Below are positions 1 to 6,097 of a stretch of DNA of 6,097 bases, piece after piece (the stretch's first letter is position 1; each line of letters starts with the position of its first letter). The notes under the pieces are model-generated. The model worked only from the letters and a program-made list of their open reading frames with translations, searched no databases and had not been told where the DNA came from. The translations under genes were made by a program, and so were the position numbers. The DNA comes from Bacteroides sp. (GTDB lineage Bacteria > Bacteroidota > Bacteroidia > Bacteroidales > Bacteroidaceae), in NCBI GenBank assembly GCA_017556595.1, contig JAFYML010000390.1, positions 1 to 6,097 of the forward strand, written 5' to 3'.

Positions 1-1466
1 CATACGGAAATCATTACGCGTCCGTTCATGGCATGAATGCTATCTACCATACCCTTAGGATCGGGGAAACGCGCCAAATCGAACTCATGGCTACCCCATG
101 AATCTTGTTCCCAATGCAACCAGTCGATAACGATATTGTCGATAGGAATCTGACGGTCGCGGAAGCCCTTCAGTGTAGAAAGCACCTCTTCGCGTGTGTT
201 ATACTTTTCGCGACTTTGCCAATAGCCCATTGCCCACTTAGGCATTACTTGCGCCTTACCAGTCAGCGTGCGATAGCCACTGATAATCTCGTCCATATCT
301 TCGCCATGGATAAAGTAATAATCTTCTTGTTCTTGCATTTCGCCCCACCACGACATCTTTTGTTGTTCCATTTCATCCACCGGAGCATACGCACGCAAGC
401 CGCAATATGACACGCCACCATCTGGTTTCCATTCTATCTTGATAGGTACTCGCTTGTCGCCTTCCATATCCACAGCAAACTTATAGCTATTAGGATTCCA
501 AGCTGTACGCCAACGTTCGGGCACCACTTCGTTGCCATCGATAGTCACCGTCATGTAGCCCGCATAGTATAGGATGAAACGATGTAGTCCGCCCGCTTTG
601 GGTTCTATTTCTCCCTCATATACCACCTTCGAACCTTGGAATGGGAAATCTTGAGGCAGATTTACTACATGATTCAAATCGCCACGAATCAAGTGTTCGA
701 AATAAATAGCCTCTTCACGACGAACTAATACATCCTCTTTACCACCTCGGGCTGGAGTGTAAGTACCAGTCAAAGCGCCCTCTTTTCCTTCTTTGTCATA
801 CAGATTGAACACTTCGCCCAACTGAGCATAATCGTCAGGATTGCCAAAGCGAAGCAACGAGTAGCTATCCCACAGAATACCATATCGCGTGTTTGACACG
901 ACGAAAGGTATACTTACCTTTGTGTTGTATTGGAACAACTCTTCGTTCTTTCCTTTATAGTTAAACTCATCGGCTTGATGCTGACCCAATCCATAGAGAG
1001 CTTCGTCATCGCCCGCCGATTGGAATATTTGTCGCACACTATATGCTTGCTTACCATCGGCTTCGAATGGTTGGAAAGTACGTCCACCCTCCTCTTCGGC
1101 CAATAGTTGCTTGCCGGTAGCATCGATAAAAATCACTTGTCCGGTAGCTTTGTTCACGGTAGCTGTCAGCGCCGATGTTTTTACCGCTACGGTTTCGCCT
1201 AGGTCTTCTACTTGGAAAGGTGTCTTTTCTCCCCTAGGAACAATAACCAAGCTCTTGGTATCGGCAAATTTCTTTTCAGGTGTGGCCGATACATGCATCA
1301 ACTTCTCGCCCATTACTTCTATTCTCACCTTCTTGGCGCCTGCATCTTGCATTGTTGCAACATCTACTATAACACCATCCTTTGTAACCTTATAGCCATT
1401 ATTACTACACGATAGCATAAAGATGCAAAGCATGATGAGTGCTGAATTTTTACGATAGAATTTCAT
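1..1466 (-). CDS. GH31 glycoside hydrolase with PA14 insert, probable alpha-xylosidase lipoprotein (partial, C-terminal half off the left edge)
   Basis: The frame is open from an ATG at 1466 to the window edge (488 whole codons), about half of a typical family member of roughly 950 residues. Residues 1-19 form a lipoprotein signal (positive start, hydrophobic core, MLS before Cys20), so the mature protein should be lipid-anchored. An N-terminal beta-sandwich (about 26-225) carries the GH31 signature YGLGQ at 158-162. Residues of about 228-375 look like a PA14-type insert, followed by return to the GH31 fold and barrel entry at MPKWAMGYWQSREKY (408 onward). D448 in IVIDW matches the conserved strand-end aspartate of the -1 subsite, and the EFDLARFPDPKGM stretch is typical of the family. 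The catalytic nucleophile and acid lie outside the window. From family knowledge, a PA14 insert at this place is characteristic of xyloglucan alpha-xylosidases such as Cellvibrio Xyl31A and Bacteroides ovatus BoGH31A. Alpha-xylosidase is therefore preferred, with alpha-glucosidase the alternative. No acidic export signal follows Cys20, so whether it faces the periplasm or the cell surface is open. It lies 18 bases after the HTCS stop and is probably co-transcribed with it. Confidence 0.9.
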   Translation of the reverse strand, partial: MKFYRKNSALIMLCIFMLSCSNNGYKVTKDGVIVDVATMQDAGAKKVRIEVMGEKLMHVSATPEKKFADTKSLVIVPRGEKTPFQVEDLGETVAVKTSALTATVNKATGQVIFIDATGKQLLAEEEGGRTFQPFEADGKQAYSVRQIFQSAGDDEALYGLGQHQADEFNYKGKNEELFQYNTKVSIPFVVSNTRYGILWDSYSLLRFGNPDDYAQLGEVFNLYDKEGKEGALTGTYTPARGGKEDVLVRREEAIYFEHLIRGDLNHVVNLPQDFPFQGSKVVYEGEIEPKAGGLHRFILYYAGYMTVTIDGNEVVPERWRTAWNPNSYKFAVDMEGDKRVPIKIEWKPDGGVSYCGLRAYAPVDEMEQQKMSWWGEMQEQEDYYFIHGEDMDEIISGYRTLTGKAQVMPKWAMGYWQSREKYNTREEVLSTLKGFRDRQIPIDNIVIDWLHWEQDSWGSHEFDLARFPDPKGMVDSIHAMNGRVMISV

Positions 1467-1484
1467 GATTTATATTTTTTAATT

Positions 1485-4400
1485 TTAATTTTTTGAAGAT
1501 TGATACACCGAAGGAGAAACTCCAAACTCCTCCTTGAAATAATTAATGAAATATTTGGGGTTATTGAATCCCGACAGATAGGCCACTTCGGTTACGTTTC
1601 TATCGCTTTCGCGCAACATTTGTGCCGCATGTTTTAAACGAATAATACGTATAAACTCGACAGGTGTCTTGCCGGTTATTTGCAATAGTTTCTTGTATAA
1701 AACCACTCGGTCCATATCTAGTGATTGGCTCAATTCTTCCACCGACAAATCGGTACGCGCCATATTCTCTTCCACATATTTCCAAGCGGCTACTACCAAC
1801 TGCTCGTCCATCGACGTAATCTTCGTATCGTTAGCGTCCGATTGGGTAAATCTATTTTCAAGCTTCCGAGCAGATGAATCCAACAACTTACGCATTCGCA
1901 ATACCAACACCTCTACGTTGAATGGTTTTGCCATATAAACATCCGCACCACTAGGATGACTCTCTTCCGTTTTTTCTCCCACATTCTTTGCCGTAAGCAA
2001 AATGACAGGGATATGTTCCGTGCGACTATCACATTTTATCCAACGGCATAACTCATTACCATCCATTTCGGGCATCGCCACATCGCTCACCACAATGTCT
2101 GGCAACAAATTCGGCATCATGCGCCATGCTTCGTATCCATTCTTTGCCGTTTTTACACGGAAGTAAAGCGACAAACTATCTTGTAAGAAGGATAGGATAT
2201 CCTCATTATCGTCCACTACCAATGCCAATGGTTTGTTCTTCTTGGCTTTATCCAATTCCTCGGCCGCCTCTTCATCTGTAACGTCTTCCTCCTCATTGGT
2301 AACCATGGTTTCTGCAACTTTATTCGCTGGCATCAGTTCTTCAAATAGCTGCTTACTAGCGGTTTCTATGGTTTCCTTTGATGTTTGCTTATCGGTTGGC
2401 TCGTTTTCCGAATCTTCATTGCTAAAGTCGGGCAACTGATTTATCAAGTTCAGCAAACTCATTGCATTGCGATGAATCATTCCTAACTGTTCGTGTTGTT
2501 TTCCAACAGCCGTACGTATCATACCCTCCAATGGTGCAATGATTAGCGTTAGCGGTGTGCGAAGTTCGTTGCTTACATCGGTAAAGAGTCGGAATTTCAT
2601 CTGTGCTTCATTCTCCTGTTTCTTCACATCCTCTTGCAACTGGCGAATTTTATAACGATTCTGCTCGCGTAATTTTACCATCCACACACCAAGATATAAC
2701 AGCAGTATGCCACATAGCGCATAGAGGCAGTATGCCCATGTTGTTTTCCAGAAAGGCGGACGAATCTCTATCTTCAATCGGCTAATCTCTGTTCCGGCTA
2801 CATCGTCGCTATTGATGGCCTTTACCACCAATTCGTAGTTGCCAGGCGATAGATTAGTATATGTCACTCGCGCTTGTCCGCCAGAAAGCGTCATCCATGT
2901 GTCGCTAAATCCTTCGAGTTTATACACATACTTAATCCTATCGGGTAGCATGTAGCAATCCGATGCAAAATTCACACCAAAGATGTTCTGCTTGTAATTC
3001 AATCGTACTTTATCCACGCTATTCACATCCTTATTCAACACCACATGACCATCGTACACAGCACCTACATTTATGCGTTGATTGAACAATCGGAAATCGG
3101 TAAACATTACCTTTGGCCCCCTTTTGTTATAGCCTATCATATCGGGATGGAACAAGTTGATGCCATACAATCCGCCCATTACAATCTCGCCTGTGCCTAA
3201 TCGTTTTATAGCACGATGATTGAATGCACTACTTTGCAAGCCATCCTTCTCGTCGTATGTCACATATTGAAAAGTATACTCTTCGTTTTTATCCGGTTGG
3301 GTTAGCATAATGTTGGTTACACTCCTTGCGGTAGTTACCCACATATTTCCATTCTCATCTTCCACTAGACCTGAAATAAATCGTTCGGCGGCCATCGATG
3401 AATAGATTTGCCTGAGTTGTTTCTTCTCAAAGTCGTACATATTCAAGCCATCGCGTGTAGCAATCCAAATCAATCCACGATGGTCTTCGTACACTTGGTT
3501 AATATTTTGGTTGGATAGCATGGTACCACCCATCTCCTCATCTTGAAGGTTGTAGAAGGTTTTGTTGTGCAAATTAAAGATGCTCACCCCTTCCGAAGCC
3601 GTACCTATCACAATCACACCCTTCTTCGAATAACAGATGGAAGCGATATAATCGGAATGTAGTGTGCTGTTTTGTGTGTTATAGGTAGTAAAACGGCCGG
3701 TCTTCGGATTTAAACATTGCAAACCGCCACCCAAAGTTCCTATCCAAATGTTTCCGTCGGCATCTTCGGCCAAGCTCCATACATTATTGTTGGCTATCGA
3801 ATTGGGATTGTCGGGTTGGTGTTTATAGTGACGGAAGTTCACTCCATCAAAGCAATTCAACCCGCCTCTATAGGTACCTATCCATAGCTTTCCATCGCTT
3901 GCACGCAATAGCGATACAACGATATCCGAGGTTATCGACTGCTGGCCACGATGTGCATAAATGCGTTTCTCGCCCGTTTTGGGATTCCAATGAATCAATC
4001 CCAAACCATTTGTACCCAACCATAAACAACCATCCTTGGCCTCTTCAATGCTATTCACATCGCCCAACAATTCGATACCGAATTTATAGATACTTTCGTG
4101 ATAGTAGGATACACCCTTTTTGTGAGTACCCACCCACATCATATCGCTATTGTCGGCATAGAGCACATTGATAGTGTTGTTTTGCAAACCTCGTTCATTG
4201 TCGCGTTCTTCGTCTTGCGCTACAACAACGAACGTAGCCGTATGCTTATCCCACACATCAATACCGTCTTGGTCTTTTCCTATCCAAATGCGTCCTTTGC
4301 TATCTTGTGCAATGGTTTTTACGATAGCATTCCGTTTGGCCAATCGTTTATTCCAATCGTGCAACCAAGCTTTGTTGGCTAAATCGTACACCCAAACGCC

Positions 4401-5117
4401 TCCTGCAGAATATATCCACAAATAATCTTCCGCATCTTTAAACATAGCAAACTCTTCGACAGCATTATTCGTAAGTCTATCGGCCAAGAAGCGCTCCTTC
4501 CAACTGATATGCATGGTATATTTATCGATGCCATACATTTCGCCATTCTCGAACAACAAAATCATCTCATCGCCATGCTCGGTCATTGCCCGGAGTTGTC
4601 CGCTTGGCAATGCATCTTCTGCTACCAGCAAATGTTGTGCTTCGCCACTCTTTCTGTGATAATAGTAGCAACCATTCCAATTTTGGTAAAACCAATAATC
4701 GCCTTCACTATCTACATACACATAGTGTGGTTTGTCGGGGATGCCAGCTTTTTTGTAATACGTATCTGGATTGCGCACAAATCGTTCCATCTGCAAATCG
4801 TATAGCACGAGTTCTCCACCTGCACGCATCCACAGATTTTCATCTTTGTCCTCTATAATGAAATCTACATAATTATCAGGAATGGAAAGGGTATCGTTCT
4901 TTTGATTACGGAAAGTATAAAAGTTATGACCATCGTAGCGTGTCAATCCCGATGCAGTGCCATACCACATGAATCCTTTCGAATCTTTTATGATGGCGAT
5001 AATGCTGTTGTTTGGCAACCCATCTTTCACTTCAAGGTGCTTGAACATAAAATCTTCAGCCCGTACCGATGTGAACGATAAGAGAAGTATGAGGAGTAAA
5101 AAGAAATGTCTTTTCAT
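1485..5117 (-). CDS. Hybrid two-component system (HTCS) regulator lacking a functional kinase domain
   Basis: This is a membrane sensor fused to a transcription factor, of the kind that controls glycan-utilisation loci in Bacteroidota. A signal peptide (1-20, cleavage after VRA) is followed by 14 reg_prop blades (about 25-665; repeated W-x-G-T motifs such as LWIGT, IWIGT and MWVGT), which fits two seven-bladed propellers in the periplasm. A Y_Y_Y domain (about 715-785, with YKLEGF, VTYTNL and PPFW motifs) leads to a transmembrane helix (about 794-816) and a short helical linker. The HisKA dimerisation segment (about 840-898) reads SNELRTPLTLI where active members have SHELRTPLTLI, so N850 replaces the phospho-accepting histidine. 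No N, G1, F or G2 box of HATPase_c exists: an acidic linker (899-963; 20 D/E, 8 K) leads directly into the receiver (964-1080). The receiver has all its key residues: D969/D970, phospho-acceptor D1012, T1042 and K1064. A two-helix-turn-helix AraC domain (about 1105-1207, with GFNNPKYFINYFKEEFG) ends the protein. At 1210 residues it is shorter than usual HTCS proteins (about 1,300-1,400), consistent with loss of one domain. The start is fixed by the signal peptide. Confidence 0.96.
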   Translation of the reverse strand: MKRHFFLLLILLLSFTSVRAEDFMFKHLEVKDGLPNNSIIAIIKDSKGFMWYGTASGLTRYDGHNFYTFRNQKNDTLSIPDNYVDFIIEDKDENLWMRAGGELVLYDLQMERFVRNPDTYYKKAGIPDKPHYVYVDSEGDYWFYQNWNGCYYYHRKSGEAQHLLVAEDALPSGQLRAMTEHGDEMILLFENGEMYGIDKYTMHISWKERFLADRLTNNAVEEFAMFKDAEDYLWIYSAGGVWVYDLANKAWLHDWNKRLAKRNAIVKTIAQDSKGRIWIGKDQDGIDVWDKHTATFVVVAQDEERDNERGLQNNTINVLYADNSDMMWVGTHKKGVSYYHESIYKFGIELLGDVNSIEEAKDGCLWLGTNGLGLIHWNPKTGEKRIYAHRGQQSITSDIVVSLLRASDGKLWIGTYRGGLNCFDGVNFRHYKHQPDNPNSIANNNVWSLAEDADGNIWIGTLGGGLQCLNPKTGRFTTYNTQNSTLHSDYIASICYSKKGVIVIGTASEGVSIFNLHNKTFYNLQDEEMGGTMLSNQNINQVYEDHRGLIWIATRDGLNMYDFEKKQLRQIYSSMAAERFISGLVEDENGNMWVTTARSVTNIMLTQPDKNEEYTFQYVTYDEKDGLQSSAFNHRAIKRLGTGEIVMGGLYGINLFHPDMIGYNKRGPKVMFTDFRLFNQRINVGAVYDGHVVLNKDVNSVDKVRLNYKQNIFGVNFASDCYMLPDRIKYVYKLEGFSDTWMTLSGGQARVTYTNLSPGNYELVVKAINSDDVAGTEISRLKIEIRPPFWKTTWAYCLYALCGILLLYLGVWMVKLREQNRYKIRQLQEDVKKQENEAQMKFRLFTDVSNELRTPLTLIIAPLEGMIRTAVGKQHEQLGMIHRNAMSLLNLINQLPDFSNEDSENEPTDKQTSKETIETASKQLFEELMPANKVAETMVTNEEEDVTDEEAAEELDKAKKNKPLALVVDDNEDILSFLQDSLSLYFRVKTAKNGYEAWRMMPNLLPDIVVSDVAMPEMDGNELCRWIKCDSRTEHIPVILLTAKNVGEKTEESHPSGADVYMAKPFNVEVLVLRMRKLLDSSARKLENRFTQSDANDTKITSMDEQLVVAAWKYVEENMARTDLSVEELSQSLDMDRVVLYKKLLQITGKTPVEFIRIIRLKHAAQMLRESDRNVTEVAYLSGFNNPKYFINYFKEEFGVSPSVYQSSKN
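2229..2423 (-). other. Acidic linker replacing the HATPase_c domain in the HTCS
   Basis: These bases encode residues 899-963, which connect the end of the HisKA segment (LINQLPDF) to the first receiver strand (LALVVDD). I count 20 Asp/Glu and 8 Lys in 65 residues, with acidic runs such as NEEEDVTDEEAAEEL. A normal HTCS has an ATP-binding domain of roughly 110-150 residues plus a short charged linker here. No asparagine box, DxGxG or GxGxG motif can be seen, and the segment is too short to hide one. The likeliest origin is an in-frame deletion that kept the charged HATPase-to-receiver linker; that origin is inferred. Confidence 0.85.
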
Positions 5118-5247
5118 AACGTCAGATTATATTAGGTTTCAAAAGGCAAAAGAAATAAAAAAAGACGAAACGAACAAGAAAATAAACAGAAAAGAACGCA
5201 ATTCCACCATGTTAATACGGTGCGTGTGAACAACAAACACTTCACGG
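5118..5247 (-). promoter_or_regulatory. Spacer carrying the presumed promoter of the HTCS-GH31 operon
   Basis: This is the only non-coding stretch upstream of the HTCS, so its promoter should lie here. The best match to the Bacteroidota consensus (TTTG, 19-21 bases, TAnnTTTG) on the minus strand is CTTG at 5178-5175 and TTCTTTTG at 5154-5147. They are 20 bases apart with one mismatch in each box, predicting a start near 5140 and a leader of about 20 bases. The region is T-rich on this strand, so the match could be chance. No purine-rich ribosome binding site is evident before the ATG at 5117, which is usual in this phylum. The same spacer must hold any terminator for the fluC unit. Confidence 0.35.
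5205..5222. repeat. Imperfect inverted repeat between the fluC unit and the HTCS
   Basis: On the minus strand the sequence CACCGTATTAACATGGTG can fold into a 6-bp stem (one G-T pair) with a 6-base loop. It starts 26 bases after the DUF1294 stop and lies about 27 bases upstream of the candidate -33 box of the HTCS. T-rich but interrupted sequence follows it on the minus strand. It could be a weak terminator for the fluC unit, a binding site for a dimeric regulator, or chance. Confidence 0.3.
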
Positions 5248-5538
5248 CTACCGAACAAATACTTCAGACGTAAAGAACAAATAGTTTAGAAATAATATTT
5301 GAATAACTATAATAAGCGGAACGCCATATGTAAACTTCTTGTGCATGGTTTTATGATGCCATACTTTCATGCCAAGTAATGCCCCGATACTTCCACCAAT
5401 AACAGCCAGCAAAAGTAATGTCGATTCTGGAATACGCCACTTGTTTCTCTTCGCCTTCAACTTGTCAATGCCATATACAAAAAAAGCAACAATGTTTATA
5501 GCAACGAGATAGCATATAATTAATGATACGATATTCAT
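5248..5538 (-). CDS. DUF1294 family small membrane protein
   Basis: This is a 96-residue integral membrane protein of unknown function. Hydrophobic segments at about 4-22, 40-58 and 72-90 suggest three membrane helices. The family's recognisable signatures are present: YGIDKLKAKRNKWRIPE (22-38) after the first helix, and GGSIGALLGMK (48-58) followed by the basic, histidine-rich HHKTMHKKF (61-69). DUF1294 also occurs in other bacteria fused to a cold-shock domain; no such domain is present here. The ATG at 5538 overlaps the upstream fluC stop codon (ATGA), so the two are very probably co-transcribed and translationally coupled. The length is normal for a stand-alone member and nothing looks truncated. 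A role in fluoride export is not shown by the sequence and rests only on the coupling. Confidence 0.88.
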   Translation of the reverse strand: MNIVSLIICYLVAINIVAFFVYGIDKLKAKRNKWRIPESTLLLLAVIGGSIGALLGMKVWHHKTMHKKFTYGVPLIIVIQILFLNYLFFTSEVFVR

Positions 5539-5906
5539 TTGACGAGATAATAACCAAACAAAACCAAGAGTATGCCTAATACTAGACTTGCCGCAACATA
5601 GCCAACAAAACCGCCAACATTCCCTGCTTGAAGCATTTGCAAGCTCTCATTAGCAAAAGTGGAAAATGTAGTGAAGCCACCGCAAAAACCGGTTGTGAGC
5701 AGAAGGCATAACATATGCGAAGTAGTGCTATAACGAACAAAAAGGCCATAGATTATCCCAATAAGGAAACACCCTAAAATATTTACAACAAGCGTTCCTA
5801 CAGGAAATGATGATGCACATTCGTTTTTCATCAGCATAGAAATAAGGTATCTCAACGCACCCCCAACAAAACTTCCGCAACCAACGATTAATATCGATTT
5901 TATCAT
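5535..5906 (-). CDS. fluC: Fluoride-specific ion channel FluC/CrcB
   Basis: This 123-residue protein has four predicted membrane helices and normal length for FluC (CrcB), which works as an antiparallel dimer in the inner membrane and lets cytoplasmic fluoride escape. The family signatures are complete: GGALRY (15-20), GTLVVNILG (37-45, with the pore asparagine N42) and GFCGGFTTFSTF (73-84, with the pore-lining phenylalanines F81 and F84 and the central-sodium loop). The ATG at 5906 is chosen because the first helix (KSILIVGCGSFVGG) follows at once and no earlier in-frame start is needed. Its TGA stop shares bases with the ATG of the DUF1294 gene. The short AT-rich leader shows no recognisable fluoride riboswitch and no convincing promoter, so its regulation is unclear. 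Confidence 0.96.
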   Translation of the reverse strand: MIKSILIVGCGSFVGGALRYLISMLMKNECASSFPVGTLVVNILGCFLIGIIYGLFVRYSTTSHMLCLLLTTGFCGGFTTFSTFANESLQMLQAGNVGGFVGYVAASLVLGILLVLFGYYLVK

Positions 5907-5940
5907 AAAGCGATTTTCAATTGTTTATCATTTTTAAAAC

Positions 5941-5962
5941 AAAAAAAAGAGAAGCCCTCTCG
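5941..5962 (-). terminator. Intrinsic terminator of the gene at the right edge
   Basis: On the minus strand, AGAGGGCTTCTCT forms a short hairpin (four Watson-Crick pairs plus one G-T, 3-base loop) and runs directly into eight T residues. It sits about 64 bases after the stop codon at 6026 and 35 bases before fluC, as expected for a terminator separating the two units. The stem is short, so termination may be partial. Confidence 0.55.
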
Positions 5963-6025
5963 AACTTGTGTACCCTGATGACTATCTGTTTTTGAACCGA
6001 TTTCCGGAAGATTCAGGTTGTGTAT

Positions 6026-6097
6026 TTAGTCCATTTGAATTAGTTCAAGTTTCATAAATATCGGACGATTGCACCATTTGCCGTTTTCATCATCATA
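6026..6097 (-). CDS. C-terminal end of an unidentified protein (partial)
   Basis: Reading in from the right edge on the minus strand, one frame is open for 23 codons and ends in TAA at 6026. The peptide begins YDDENGKWCNRPIFMK and closes with LELIQMD. It is a plausible protein tail of charged and hydrophobic residues, and a hairpin-T terminator follows on the same strand. That context, rather than the short open frame, supports a real gene. I do not recognise the family, and the start lies outside the window. Confidence 0.5.
   Translation of the reverse strand, partial: YDDENGKWCNRPIFMKLELIQMD

Noticed and set aside
105..410. Plus-strand open frames opposite the GH31 and HTCS genes (for example 105-410, 1111-1395, 3899-4171, 4509-4805)
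   Set aside because: They lie antisense to strongly supported genes, show no recognisable domains and have low-complexity or unlikely composition. They are shadows of the minus-strand genes.
1485..5117. HTCS as a decayed pseudogene
   Set aside because: The frame is open for 1210 codons, the receiver and AraC key residues are all intact, and the missing domain left the frame undisturbed. Gene death would be expected to leave stops or frameshifts in so long a sequence.
5941..5947. TTTTTTTG before fluC as a -7 box
   Set aside because: It is part of the terminator T-tract, and no TTTG-like -33 box occurs 19-21 bases upstream.
6002..6009. TTCCGGAA palindrome in the spacer before fluC
   Set aside because: An 8-base palindrome alone is common by chance. 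The weak GAATC/GGTTC stem around it is followed by A residues on the minus strand, so it is not a terminator there, and nothing is transcribed toward it on the plus strand.
5907..6025. Fluoride (crcB-type) riboswitch upstream of fluC
   Set aside because: Only about 33 bases lie between the terminator and fluC, too short for the aptamer. The TGATGACTATCTG that recalls the aptamer's 3' part is on the plus strand, facing away from fluC, and lacks the upstream GATGG stem and the preceding hairpin.

Overview
The window looks like a piece of a Bacteroidota (Bacteroidales, Prevotella/Bacteroides-like) chromosome. The main evidence is a hybrid two-component system (HTCS) regulator with 14 propeller blades, a Y_Y_Y domain, a kinase-like region, a receiver and an AraC domain on one chain. 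This architecture is a hallmark of carbohydrate-utilisation loci in that phylum. Next to it is a PA14-bearing GH31 lipoprotein. Every gene I can support lies on the minus strand, so transcription runs from right to left.

Layout from right to left: (1) 6026-6097, the last 23 codons of an unidentified gene, followed by a hairpin and T-tract terminator at about 5941-5962. (2) 5906-5248, a two-gene unit: fluC/crcB (fluoride channel) and a DUF1294 membrane protein, joined by a 4-base ATGA stop/start overlap. (3) 5247-5118, a 130-base spacer with an inverted repeat and a weak candidate Bacteroidota promoter. (4) 5117-1485, the HTCS regulator. (5) Only 18 bases later, 1466 to beyond base 1, the N-terminal half of a GH31 enzyme, most likely an alpha-xylosidase. 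Units 4 and 5 probably form one operon of a glycan-utilisation (probably xyloglucan-type) locus that continues off the left edge. The fluC unit appears functionally unrelated.

The most notable observation is inside the HTCS. The periplasmic sensor, Y_Y_Y domain, membrane segment, phospho-accepting receiver and AraC domain all look intact. The kinase does not: the H-box histidine is asparagine (N850), and the entire HATPase_c domain is absent, replaced by an acidic linker of about 65 residues. The frame is open for 1210 codons, so this looks like an intact, kinase-dead 'pseudo-HTCS' rather than an obvious pseudogene. It should sense and bind DNA, but cannot autophosphorylate by the standard route.
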